Source: Neurospora tetraspora
Lineage: Eukaryota; Ascomycota; Sordariomycetes; Sordariales; Sordariaceae
Direction of reading: 5' to 3'
NCBI RefSeq assembly: GCF_033439725.1
Contig: NW_026944387.1
Location: 2,728,001 to 2,792,000, forward strand
DNA length: 64,000 bases
The notes beneath the pieces were generated by a model, which was not told the DNA's origin, did no database searches, and saw only the letters and a list, made by a program, of their open reading frames with translations. This document shows, in pieces, positions 42,507 through 53,674 of this stretch. How positions within the stretch are numbered: position 1 is the stretch's first letter; each line of letters opens with the position of its first letter. The translations under genes and the position numbers were made by a program.

Positions 42507-45185
42507 ATGGCCGGAGAAAACGAGAAGCCGGGTCTGCTGGACAGCTGCTTCATCTACTTTGTGCAAAGCAAGTCACTGTCGGCTAGTCTGATCTCAGAAG
42601 TATGTCTTTTCTACTTGCTCTGATGCGTGGTTTACAGATCCCCTAACATCTCGGCAATTTGTAGCTGTCCAAGCTTGTACAAAAGCATGGCGCCCAAGTC
42701 CTCGAGCCAACGAAAGACGGCAAAATCCCTTTAGAACACGCGACCCATATTGTCGCCAACACGATCGACTTCGAGCAGTATCACGATGCCCTCCAATACA
42801 TGATCCCTGTCGTCAACACCAACTGGATCAAAATCACGCTAGCACGGAACAAGGTCGCCCAAGTGAGGCCGTACTCCCCCGATCCTAGAATGATCTTCTC
42901 CAATGTCATCCTCACCTGTGCCGATATCCCCGAGTCCGACAAGGAGACCATTATTGGTGCGACCATGGCGCTTGGTGGTATGGAATCAAAGGACTTGACG
43001 CGTCAAACCACCCATATTTGCGCCCTGTCCATGGACCACGAAAAGTGCCAGGAGGCCCAGAAGAAGAACCCCAAGTGCAAGATTGTCCTACCGCACTGGT
43101 TCGATGACTGCTTTAGGCTAGGGAGGCGAATCAGCGAAGCACCTTATATGCTCCCCGACCCCGAGATCTTGCGCACAGGGCCCGACGAAGATATCAAAAT
43201 CCCAACGAGCGAGGCCGTGGAAGGTGCCACGTCCGTTATACCTAGTGCTGTAATGCCGGGGAAGGAGAGGGAAAAGGTTGTCGTCTTCGCTCAGAAGAAG
43301 GTCATGATATCTCAAGATCTCCCTATCAACGCCCGGCTGCGAAACATCTTAAACACTCTGATCGAGCAAAGCGACGGCGAGGTCGTGGATGATGTCGATG
43401 CATGCGATATGTATGTGTGCCAATATCGCGACGGGGACGACTATCAACGGGCGGCACAGCAAGGGAAGGACGTGGGTAACCTTGCCTGGCTCTACTATCT
43501 CATCGTACATAATGAATGGACGAGGCCTACACGACGACTTCTGCACTACCCGATACCACGAGCCGGAATCCCCGGGTTCCAGAATATGAAGATCACACTA
43601 TCGAACTACGGAGGTGATGCTCGAGTATACCTCGAAAACCTCATTACTGCGGCGGGCGCAACATACACCAAGACCATGAAAGCCGACAATACCCACCTGA
43701 TCACGGCTCGGATGAACGGTGAGAAGTGTGAGGCGGCCAAGGAATGGAACATTGAGATTGTCAACCATCTCTGGATCGAAGATAGCTACGCCAAGTGCGA
43801 AGCTCAGACATTTTCTAACCCCAGGTACCAACACTTCCCGCCTAGGACAAATCTAGGCGAGATCATTGGCAGCACCTTTTTCGACGAACAGAAGCTGCGC
43901 GAGGTATACTTCCCCGGTGGTGAAGAAGCTCTTAGCACGGCAGCGAAGAAAAGGCGCAAGGCGAATGACGCTGCAAACAAGAATGTGGATGCTTCCAACT
44001 TGGCAGAGACCGATGCCGGCATCGCAAGCGAATCGAGCCCACTCGGATCAAAGGCAGCCAGCAGGCCACCTCGAGGGACGCAGAATAAGCAAAATCTCCA
44101 AACGCCAGCAAAGACCACCCGGACTACACGAAATGGAAAGGAAAACCATACGCCATCAGTGATGTCCAGCGGTAGCCGTAGCGCCAAGGATAAGGCGCTG
44201 TCCAAGCTGCACCAGCTGGCACCGGATATCGCTTTGTATGAGAAGGAAAAGAAGCGCACAGGAAAGGACGGTCCATGGGGCGGCAAGCGGGCAGCAGACC
44301 AGATCGACCGGGATCGGAGCGTGAAGGAGTCAAGTCCAGCAGAAGGCGAGGACGAGGAGGACGAGACGGGCCAGAAGCGCCCGGCCAAGAAGGCTAGGGT
44401 CTCGTCAGGCCCAGTAGAGATGCGCATCTGCTTGACAGGCTACAAGAGATGGGTAAATGACAAAATGCGAGAGGAGGCAGATAGGGTGAGTGATGGTTAC
44501 TTTGCCCTGACGCATGCATAACATTGCCAGCTAACTTGACAACCACCAGCGAAAACTGCGCGCCATGGGCATACAAATTGTTCAAGACAACGTTCCCTGC
44601 GACTACCTCGCCGCGCCGCGTATGGTTAGAACTATGAAGTTTCTCCGTTGTCTGGCTCGCGGCCCAGAGGTCATCTCGTCCGACTTCGTCACCGCTTGCA
44701 TCGAAGCCGGCAAGGTCCTCCCCATCAAGGACTACCTGCTCGTCGACAAGGAAAACGAAGCCCGTTTCGGCGTCACCCTCGAGACGGCCATCTCGCGCGC
44801 CCGCGCCAACCGCAGCCGTCTGCTCTGGGGCGTGCCCATCTTCTGCACGGCTGAGATCAAGAACGGGGTGCAGAGCTACCAGACCATCGCCGAGGCCAAC
44901 GGAGCCATCTTCAAGGTTTTCCGTGGTCGCGGAGGGTCGGCCATCAAGCCTACTACGCCCGAGGAAGACGGAGGGGCACCGCCTGAGCCGGTCTACTTGT
45001 TGACGTCTCCGAGCGCGGCTGAGAAGGCGCTGTGGCCGAAGTTCGAGGAGATGGCGAAGAAGGGGAACATGGAGCCGAGGATCGTGGTGTCGGATTGGTT
45101 GTTGGATGTGGCGATGAAGCAGGAGCTGACGTTTGATCCTAAGTACTTGGCGGTTAGGTACTTTGCTGAGAATCCGCCGTTTTGA
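42507..45185 (+). CDS. Brc1/Rtt107-type multi-BRCT DNA-damage scaffold
   Basis: Three exons: 42507-42599, 42665-44485 and 44550-45185, about 849 residues. Splices CAGAA|GTATGT to TTGTAG|CTG and GATAGG|GTGAGT to CACCAG|CGA are in phase 0. Four BRCT repeats fill the N-terminal half (about 10-95, 110-205, 245-335 and 345-435), with THIVANTIDFEQYHDAL, VVNTNWIKITLARNK, ILTCADIPESDKETI and the W of IVLPHWFDDCFRLGRR. A charged linker follows (about 440-630, basic patches such as AAKKRRKAN and KRPAKKARV). Two C-terminal BRCTs (about 635-735 and 745-845) start with MRICLTGYKRW and end WLLDVAMKQELTF. In yeasts this terminal pair binds phosphorylated histone H2A at stalled forks, with Smc5/6 and Slx4 as partners. 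Confidence 0.9.
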
Positions 45186-46066
45186 GGCTCCTACATACTA
45201 GGTAGGAATGGATAGGGCGGATATGGGCGGTTAATGTGATCGTTTACACACACTGTTGTTCTCAGGTAGAATTATGGCATGGCGGGTTCATTGTTCTTTT
45301 TTTTTTTTTGTTTTGTTGGAGGGGTGGCAGGCTGGAGTGGTGGGTGGGTAAGGTGTACATAAATATTCACCGGCGCGACTGGTTGAGTTGAGAAATCCCA
45401 TTCTGGGATGTCTTTCTTTGCAGTTTAGGTAAACGAGTGAATGACTTAGGTAGATATCCGCATTTATGTTCATCGAGTAGTTCAAATGTTATACACCATC
45501 ATAGCGAATTATTCAAAGTATTAACAAACCACTTCTCCGATTTGCGATGCTCCTTCATTTGTTCTTCATTATCGTCCTCCTCGAAGGGGACCCTTCTTCG
45601 TTCACGATGTTACTACCAAATCTCGGCGAGGCTCTCAACCAAGTCTGTAAATGGAGGAAACCGTACACATACACCTGGACATAGCCGACCGATATGGGTG
45701 GGCCGAGAAGCGGCGATACCCCTGGCTGGGGAAGCTCTGAGCATGTGAGAAAGAATTTGTGATGACTGATGGCGACAGAGTCCGAATGACACCCTACAGT
45801 GGAATTTGCCGTGCGATGAGGAGAGTGATAATTTTATATTAGGGAGAGCAGTAGCTAGGTTAAAGTCGGTGGCGCCGGGAAATGAACGCTAAGGATTGAT
45901 AAAAGAAAGAATACGGACGCTGTGTGAAAAGCAACCGACGCTGGTAGTGATGATGAAAAAGAAAGAAAGAAAAAAGGAAGAAAAAAAGCTGGGAAACCAC
46001 TTGGAAAACCCAGTTCGCTATGTGTAGAGATATTCGCTGGTAGATATTCGCTGTGGTGAACTCACC

Positions 46067-46106
46067 ATGGGAGAGTGCCCAGGACTTGCCCGGACAGCTC
46101 TCCCAT
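46067..46106. repeat. Imperfect palindrome beside the tRNA-like relic
   Basis: Arms ATGGGAGAG (46067-46075) and CTCTCCCAT (46098-46106) are a perfect 9-bp inverted repeat around a GC-rich core (CCCAGGAC / CCGGACAG). Short direct repeats of GATATTCGCTG lie just to the left (46030-46052). Confidence 0.8.
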
Positions 46107-46137
46107 AGCTGGGCGTTGGGGAAAAACACCGAAAAGC

Positions 46138-46210
46138 TGCTCTCGACCTGAATCGAACGGATGACCTTGCGGTTCACAACCCCACGTGGTAGCCACTCGA
46201 CTACTAGACC
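46138..46210 (-). pseudogene. tRNA-His(GTG)-like pseudogene or SINE head
   Basis: Read on the minus strand, 73 nt fit a tRNA layout exactly: acceptor GGTCTAG, TA, D-arm GTCGAGTGGCTACCAC, anticodon arm TGGGG-TTGTGAA-CCGCA (anticodon GTG, His), variable AGGTC, T-arm ATCCG-TTCGATT-CAGGT, acceptor CGAGAGC, A. The A box (TAGTCGAGTGG) and B box (GTTCGATTC) are good. Stems are damaged: 5 of 7 acceptor pairs, 4 of 5 in each of the other two main stems, one D-stem mismatch. That many mismatches speak against a working tRNA. A TTTT follows 3 nt after the discriminator base. Confidence 0.6.
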
Positions 46211-48928
46211 ACAACGGGACTTTGATATCCACTGATAATCCTATATAGGCATAGAGATCTCCGAATCCCCCCTCGCTGCAAATTTCCATCCCAACATCTG
46301 GTCCGAACATCTGCGATTTCGAACAACCCTCCAAACTTTTGCACTTTTCATTATCATCGAAGAATCTACTACCAAGAAAAGACTTATTCATACGCTCATG
46401 CAGTGCTTGATATCTCTTTTTCGCAACCAGCGCACTCCAAAAGGGTGCTGTTTTGGGTGTATCGCTGCATTCTAGGAGACACAGGCTCACAACAGCTTCA
46501 GCCACGCCGTTGGAAGACATGGCTCGCGGATGAATATCAAGTGGCTAGTAATACGAGTGTACACATACCTGATGAAGATGGGTGACACTGCCGTCCCGTT
46601 CACGGAATTGTCTTGTGTGCCTGTCGAACGGTTCCTGCAGCGGGCGGGCGGTGTGACAAGCTTTCACCAATCATGTCCACTTATGCCGCATTTGCACGCT
46701 TGCTGTTTCGAAAAGCAGAATGATACACTAGATGTCCGACCTTGGGAGACATGAGAAAGCTCGGAGATTATCACAAATACACTGAGCTTCTTGCAAGAAA
46801 ATCAGAGGATCACCTTGCTCAGTTCCATGTTTTACAAAACTGACTCAACCGAACCATCCAAGCCACAGACAATGTTCATCTCATCTCTTGTTTCGAACGA
46901 ACGAACCGAGCCGCCGAAGAACTCCACCGAGATCCGTCCCACGCGACGACGATAGACTGTTATCAGATCTTTCATCCGTACTGTACGTGCATAACGTGTG
47001 CAAAATCTCCACTTTCTTTCCACTCAAGTTTCCACGTTTCCACTCTTCTCGTTTTCTTACGCAGGAATGCCCACTTTTGATGGGACGAGCAAGGAGAGAA
47101 AGATCTGATAACTCGCCGGTGGAGCTCCGAAGCAAGAGAGCTGAGAGTGTCCCCGAAATAAGCGCACCATGGAAGTCCTCGTTGTTTCAGGGGCCAACAA
47201 GATCAAGGAAGATATCGGATCGGAGGAGGGGGAATTCGGGGAAGGGCAAAAGAGAAGCTACGGGACGAGTGTTTGGATGTTTTTTGTTTACATGTTGACT
47301 TTTTACATATGTAGAAGGCGGTCTGCATCGAGGGGCAACAAGGGGGCATGCACGGCAGCACGAGCACGGCAAGGTAGCTTAACTACCCCTACCTATCCCA
47401 TTCAGGAACACAAGAAAAACAATCCCTGAGATACGCGAAAACGGGGACGGGGGATCGGGTCTCGCAAACTGACGAATTTGCGGAGGCGAGTCGCCTTTGT
47501 CCGCCGTGCTAGGTGCCACCTCACCAGCTACCAGCCCACCAGGTGGAAGCTGGCATGGCACGTTCGCATGGCTTGATCTACCAATTTTTTGTGGGGTTCA
47601 ACTTTTGTTCCGTCCGACCTGCCACGCCTTTTTTTGAGTCTCTTCTTCAATGTTGAAGTTCAGACAGAATCGCATTTGTAGGTAGGTGCAAGTATCTACG
47701 ATATAAGTGGCAGTTGCAATAATCGCCCATGTTTGCTTTCTGTGACTTCTCCAACTGAGACAGTCTACCTGACTAGGTGGTGATGGCTTCCCTTCCAGCT
47801 TGTGCTGCGGTTCGCCCATCTTGTCCCAAGCTCAGAAAGCTCTCCGCTTGACGTGAATGCTACCCCTTTGATGAGGATTCTCCGACATCGTCCTTCAAAT
47901 CCATCTGCGACCCATCGAGACCCTTGTCCCGACCTGCTTGAGTATCGCTGGTCGTGCAGTAGAAGGCCTTGGCCTGGTCGGGAGCCACGCTCGATTGGTA
48001 TTGTCTGGACCCTTTTTACGCATTGTTCCCTGCCGGCAAGTGGCCGCACTCTAGGAACAACAAATGCTATATGAACCTCCTATGCCCCCCATCTTCGTCT
48101 GACTTTGAATCTCTTCTTTTTTTATCTCTTCTTTCCATCCATACCCCTTCAGTTTTGGTCCCCGAGACGAACAGAAAGAAACATCACATCTTGATCCTTG
48201 ATCGAGATATCAACAAAAAAGGTGTGTATCAAACCCGGCAATAATCATTGCACATCACCCTTCCCCCCCTGTCCACCAGCCAGTCCAATATCGGCGCCGG
48301 AGAAGCTTGGTCCATGCGTTTTTGTTGGGCGTGGTTGCGGCGGCTTGGCCAAAGTCTGATAGCCCAGATTTGTTGTTGTCAAGAGAGACATGGGAAAGGG
48401 GCAATTCAGGGGCGGCAGCATTGGCAGGCGCACTAGCCTGAGTCGACTGGCGTGATGGCAGGATTGGCAGGTCCCTTGGTCACATTTTTTGCTGCTGGGA
48501 ATGGAACCACCTGGCATTCTAGGGCCACCCAAAAGGTGACCCCAGCCTTCTGGACCTCTAGAATGAAGAAAGAGAGCTCGCTGGCGACAACGGCGCCAAA
48601 CAGCGGTGAAAAAGGGGCCAGAGTTGGGGTTGGATCGTTCCGTTGGACGGGATGTGATGGCCTCTGCCAAAAGATAGGACGACGGGACACGCGCTAACCC
48701 CAAACTTGCCCCTCCGTAGACAGGAGCACAGGCACTTTTCTACGCCAGGACCCCCAATCTCTCAAAGCAACCCCTCCCCTGAACGGGACACGACAATCTT
48801 CTCCTCCTTCTTTTTTACTCCATATTCTTGCCCTTCTCTCCCCTTCCTCTCCTCCGTTACTTCCCCTTCCTCACTTCCCTCAATCTTCCCTCGACGTTAA
48901 TCGCCAGACCCCAATTGCCCACACAAAG

Positions 48929-50641
48929 ATGGCCACCCGTCCCCAGAACATTGGCATCAAGGCCATCGAAATCTACTTCCCCAGCCAGGTACGTCCAACA
49001 CGCTGTGCTAGCTGCGTACGCGCGCATAGCTCCGGATGACGCCCCTCCCCCTTTTTTGCAGCCCTCCAAAGAAACAAGAGATTACCTCTCGCCTACCGCA
49101 GCAGCACATATCCTGCTTTCTGCCGGCTTTTGCTCGCTGCGCTTTTGCTTCGCACACAGGCAATACCAAACTGACAGCTGTCATCTGTACTTTAGTATGT
49201 GGAGCAATCCGAGCTCGAAGAGTTCGATGGCGTTAGCGCGGGCAAGTACACAATCGGTCTCGGCCAGACCAAGATGGCCTTCTGCGACGACCGTGAGGGT
49301 GAGTTCTCTCCTTTCCTCCCATTCGGGTACACCTCTGCGCGCCTTTTCAGGGGCTGATTTGCCATGTGCCTGCAGACATCTACTCGCTCGCCCTGACTGC
49401 CGTCTCCCGCCTCCTCAAGAACTATGAGATCGACACCAACACGATCGGCCGCCTCGAGGTCGGTACCGAGACCCTTCTCGACAAGTCCAAGTCCGTCAAG
49501 TCCGTCCTGATGCAGCTTTTCGGCAAGAACACCAACATTGAGGGTGTTGATACCATCAACGCCTGCTACGGTGGTACCAACGCTTTTTTCAACTCCATCA
49601 ACTGGATCGAGTCCTCCGCCTGGGACGGCCGTGACGCCATTGTCGTCGCTGGTGATATCGCCCTCTACGCCAAGGGCAATGCCCGCCCTACCGGTGGTGC
49701 CGGCTGCGTTGCCATGCTTGTCGGCCCTGATGCCCCTATTGCCGTCGAGCCTGGTCTCCGCGGCAGCTACATGGCCCACGCCTACGATTTCTACAAGCCC
49801 GACCTGACCAGCGAGTATCCCTACGTCGATGGTCACTACTCCGTCAACTGCTACACCGAGGCTCTTGACGGCGCCTACCGCGCCTACAACCAGCGCGAGA
49901 AGCTCCTCACAAAGGGTGTGAACGGCCACTCCGAGGACAGCACCAAGACCCCCTTGGACCGCTTCGACTACCTTGCCTTCCACGCCCCTACCTGCAAGCT
50001 CGTCCAGAAGTCGTATGCTCGCCTCCTCTACCACGACTACCTCGCCAACCCCGAGAGCCCCGTCTTTGCCGAGGTTCCTCCCGAGGTTCGCGACATGGAC
50101 TACAAGAAGTCCCTGACCGACAAGGTCGTTGAGAAGACCTTCATGGCTCTCACCAAGAAGCGCTTCCAGGAGCGCGTCAACCCCGCCATCCAGGTCCCTA
50201 CCCTCTGCGGTAACATGTACTGCGGTAGCGTTTGGGGCGGTCTCGCCTCCCTCCTCGGCCACGTCGACAGCGCCCAGCTTGAGGGCAAGAGGATAGGCCT
50301 CTTCAGCTACGGCTCCGGTCTCGCTGCCTCTTTCTGCTCTTTCCGCGTCACTGGCAGCACCGAGAAGCTCGCCAAGACCCTCAACCTCCCCGCCAGACTC
50401 GCTGCCCGCCGGGCCGTTCCCCCCGAGTCTTACGATGCTGTGAGTACCCCCGACTGACTCAATCGGAAATTGCCAAACACGATGCTAACGATTGTTTGTA
50501 CAGATGTGCGACCTCCGCAAGCAGGCCCATCTCCAGAAGAACTTTACCCCCAAGGGTGAGGTCTCTACTCTCGAGCCCGGCACTTACTACCTCGAGAACG
50601 TCGATGACATGTTCAAGAGGACATACTCCATCAAGGCTTAA
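48929..50641 (+). CDS. erg13: Hydroxymethylglutaryl-CoA synthase
   Basis: Four exons: 48929-48988, 49196-49298, 49376-50439 and 50504-50641, about 454 residues. Splices CCAG|GTACGT to TTTAG|TAT, GAGG|GTGAGT to TGCAG|AC and GATGCT|GTGAGT to TACAG|ATG rebuild [20 protein letters not shown], the family start. The active-site segment is [20 protein letters not shown] (nucleophilic Cys), with the general base in the AGDIALYA region and catalytic His in [28 protein letters not shown] and [12 protein letters not shown] are also conserved. The enzyme condenses acetyl-CoA with acetoacetyl-CoA to HMG-CoA for ergosterol and isoprenoids. Codon use is strongly C-ending, as in highly expressed genes. The first intron is long (207 nt) and could carry leader-type regulation. 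Confidence 0.97.
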
Positions 50642-51322
50642 ACGTCTTGATAATGGAAAAAGGAAGGGAGGAATTCGCATTATACCACTATACATTAATT
50701 AGGCTGGCTTGGGTCAGGCATAGAGAGTTGGAGACCGCGATGATTTCACGTACACTTTGTCATGACTTTATGGAGTAAGTGAAACCAGGGGGTCCGGTTG
50801 TCTATCTACTTAGAACTGGGAAGGTTCAAGCAAAGGGGTTGCTGGTTTGATATCCAAACGCGCTCTAGAAAGTGGGAGACTTGGGAAGGGAAGGGAAATA
50901 AAGGGAAAGACAGGAAGAAGAAAACAAGCAAAAGCTGAAAAGGCAAGAAAGCTTTGCGATTCTTCTTACACATATTACACATATACCTTATACTAATACT
51001 CATCGGCGATCATGGCCGGTTGATGGCTCATCAGGACCGGGGATTTTATGTAAATATACATGTTACATGATCAAATCCGAAGATGATCAGGACTTGAACA
51101 AGACACTTGTACGCATTTTCATATGGATGATGTTGTGATCCGCGTTATTGCTTTCATCCAATCTAAACACACCAGACCCAGCCGCACATTTCTATCATCC
51201 CATGTTTTAACCCTCTCTTCATCCAGTCATGAATCGTACAATTTGTAAGTCGAGAGGTCCACAAACGCCTCAAGTGCTACCTGCAACGCCTTCTTCTCCA
51301 GGAGTAAGGAACATGACAACTA
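50642..51322. other. Convergent 3' region between erg13 and the BCS1-like gene
   Basis: About 680 bp of 3' UTR and spacer. No repeat, RNA gene or ORF with a domain seen. Confidence 0.6.
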
Positions 51323-53674
51323 CTAAGGCGTTCCATACCCAGAATCTTTTCCATCCTCCGAACCTGTCGACCTCACTTCCTTTACTTCTGTTACCGAGAT
51401 CTGGGGGACGAGTATATCCTTCACTTCCACAACAGCCTTGTCAAGATCGTCAGTGTTGTCTGCCTCGGGAGCGGGAGTGATGGTGACGGGGACGACCACG
51501 GGAACAGGAACAACCTGGACCTTGATGGTATCCTCCTTGACCAGGACCGGAGGTATTGTCTCGTTCTGCTCTTTCTTAGCATGCTTCCTCCTAGACTTCT
51601 TCTCCTTGACGATCTCCGGTTCAGACTCAGACTCGGAATCGGACGAGGACGAAGAGGACGAGGACGATGAAGAATCATCGGAGGAGTCGGAGTCGTTCTT
51701 TCTCGACCTCCTTGACCTTCTAGAGGTCTTTTTGTGGTGTTTCCTACTCCTTCGTTCCTTTTTACCCTTCTTCTCCGCCTTCTTCTCTTTTGTTTCCTCC
51801 TTATCATCATCTTCTTTCTCCTTTTGATCACCATCGCCATCCTCCTTTTTCTTTTTCGCCTCCTCCTTCTCCTTCTCCTCCTTCTCCCTCCGCTCCCTCG
51901 CCTCCCTCAACTCCTTCTCCATCTTCTCCTTCCGTGTCTCCACAACCCACTGCTCCGCCCCTTCCACCGCCGCTGCTGCGTTCCGCTTGTGTTTCAACAA
52001 AAACCCCTGGATCTCGGCCGGACTGAACTCGTGCGCGGGGATCTTGTCCGCGAACTGGTCGGCTAACTCGACTACTTTGAGAGTGGCTTCGTCGCGCTCT
52101 AGTTCGCGACGGGCTTCGTTGACTTTCCTCGTCTCTTCGGCTGCTGCGGAAAGATCCTTAGGGGAGGCGGAGGAGGTGGTGGTGGTGGTGGTGACTGAGA
52201 CGGAATCGGCATCAGAGGGTGTGTCAACCTCGTCGCCTTCAAGCGGAGCAAAAATCGCCCGAAAAATAGCGGCCGTCATCTCCTTATCTGCACGCCCAAA
52301 CTCGACGATCATATCGACTCGTCCCGGCCGGATCAGGGCCTTGTCCAGTTTTTCGAGGTGGTTGGTGGTCATGATGAGGACGCGGCCCTCCTGGGAGGCG
52401 ACGCCATCCAAGATATTGAGGAGGCCAGAGAGGGAGAGGCGGCCGCTTGGGGTGGGAGTGGTGGTCGTGCCGTCTCCAGGGGTTATTTGGCCGGGAACCA
52501 TGTCATCGCTGCCGCTGCCATCGACCGCCACGACCTTACCGTCCTCGCGCGTGTGGGTAAGGCCGGCGGTGTCGATATCCTCCAGCAAAACAACGCACCG
52601 ACGTGGAAGCTCGGAAAACAGAGAGGCGAGGTTCTCCTCGTTAGCAGCGATGGAAGACAAGCTGACGATATAAATCCTCATCTTGAAAAACCCGGCCAGC
52701 GCCAGACTCAACGAAGACTTGCCCGTACCAGGCGGTCCATGGAGGAGGTAGCCCCTGCGGTAGGGAATCCCGCGGTTGGCGTACCACCTGCGCGTTGCCG
52801 GGTTGAGGTAATCCGTCACGTCATCAATCAGCTCCTTCTTGACCTTCTCGTTCAGGATGACGGTGGAGAACGGTCGCGAGGTGCGCGCCATGCATCGCTG
52901 CCAGGTTGGTTCACTACCCGACCCTTTAGTCGCTCCGCGGTAGATGAGCGTCTTGGCCTCGTCGCGCTTCATGTACACCTGTCTGGCCTCTAGCAACAGC
53001 TCCTTCAGGATCCAGGGGTTTCTGCCGAAGCACTTGATGGAGATCTCCTCCCGCTCGCTGGGGAGCGAAAAGCCGGCCATGTCACGGCTCTGTTGTCGGC
53101 GGAAGCACAGCAGTCGTCCCTTGTACCAGAACCAGTGGCTGCCGAACGTGGGCGTGTACGCCAACGCTTTCTTTCCGGCCCCCTTGGCGGATGAGTGGTG
53201 GGCACCACCACCGTCCTCCTCAGTCCCGTCCTCCTCCTCGTCGTCGTAGTCGTACCGCCAAAGCCACCAGGTGCGCGAGTTCAGGTTCGTGTTGACGACG
53301 AAGCGCCGCGCGCCCTGGGCAAACTTTTGCGCGGCCACCCAGCCCATCAGCATGTTGTAGATCTCGTCGTCGGTGCGTACGTCCACGACCGACATCATGT
53401 AGCGGTCGATCAAGTCCCAGCAGTATTCGCTAAAGTACTGCCAGGCGAACGTGAGGGCGCCGCATATTAGGACGAGCGGGATGTACAGGTTGAGGTCGAT
53501 GTTGAGGTTCTTTTGGACGAAGGCTGAGAATGTCGAAAAGCCGGGGAAGAACATGTCGAGGAGGACCATTTGGCCGGTCACGGGGGAGCCGGTAGCAGGG
53601 GCGGGCGTGGTAGAAGAGGCCCCATCGGAGCATGAGGTGGTTTGCCCGGCCATATGTTGGAGAAGACTGTCCAT
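51323..53674 (-). CDS. BCS1-like AAA ATPase with charged C-terminal extension
   Basis: A single exon of 783 residues. A hydrophobic segment at about 64-86 (LYIPLVLICGALTFAWQYF) is the membrane anchor, followed by a BCS1 N-domain (about 90-290). The AAA module has Walker A GPPGTGKSSLSLALAGF (about 312), Walker B VVLLEDIDTAG (about 355) and MTTNHLEKLDKALIRPGRVD with the arginine finger region. In yeast Bcs1 moves the folded Rieske protein across the inner mitochondrial membrane. This protein is much longer than true Bcs1 (about 450 residues) because of insertions and a C-terminal 200-residue Lys/Glu/Ser tail (EKEEAKKKKED, KKTSRRSRRSRKND, SSSSSSSSSSS). It is therefore more likely one of the expanded fungal BCS1-like paralogues than the Rieske chaperone. 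Confidence 0.85.
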   Translation of the reverse strand: MDSLLQHMAGQTTSCSDGASSTTPAPATGSPVTGQMVLLDMFFPGFSTFSAFVQKNLNIDLNLYIPLVLICGALTFAWQYFSEYCWDLIDRYMMSVVDVRTDDEIYNMLMGWVAAQKFAQGARRFVVNTNLNSRTWWLWRYDYDDEEEDGTEEDGGGAHHSSAKGAGKKALAYTPTFGSHWFWYKGRLLCFRRQQSRDMAGFSLPSEREEISIKCFGRNPWILKELLLEARQVYMKRDEAKTLIYRGATKGSGSEPTWQRCMARTSRPFSTVILNEKVKKELIDDVTDYLNPATRRWYANRGIPYRRGYLLHGPPGTGKSSLSLALAGFFKMRIYIVSLSSIAANEENLASLFSELPRRCVVLLEDIDTAGLTHTREDGKVVAVDGSGSDDMVPGQITPGDGTTTTPTPSGRLSLSGLLNILDGVASQEGRVLIMTTNHLEKLDKALIRPGRVDMIVEFGRADKEMTAAIFRAIFAPLEGDEVDTPSDADSVSVTTTTTTSSASPKDLSAAAEETRKVNEARRELERDEATLKVVELADQFADKIPAHEFSPAEIQGFLLKHKRNAAAAVEGAEQWVVETRKEKMEKELREARERREKEEKEKEEAKKKKEDGDGDQKEKEDDDKEETKEKKAEKKGKKERRSRKHHKKTSRRSRRSRKNDSDSSDDSSSSSSSSSSSDSESESEPEIVKEKKSRRKHAKKEQNETIPPVLVKEDTIKVQVVPVPVVVPVTITPAPEADNTDDLDKAVVEVKDILVPQISVTEVKEVRSTGSEDGKDSGYGTP

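Larger units (their letters stand above)
45186..48928. other. Long intergenic region with tRNA-His-like relic
   Basis: About 3.7 kb. It holds a T-run near 45297, a degraded tRNA-His-like sequence (46138-46210), a neighbouring palindrome (46067-46106) and a C/T-rich promoter/leader before HMG-CoA synthase (about 48700-48928). Several frames up to 150 codons occur but overlap on both strands, cross the tRNA relic or lack any domain. No protein gene can be supported. Confidence 0.55.

Noticed and set aside
46062-46520. 152-codon minus-strand frame
   Set aside because: It crosses the tRNA-His-like relic and the palindrome, which explain part of the sequence better.
49192-50262. 356-codon frame antisense to HMG-CoA synthase
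   Set aside because: Same shadow effect; the sense frame is an unmistakable enzyme.
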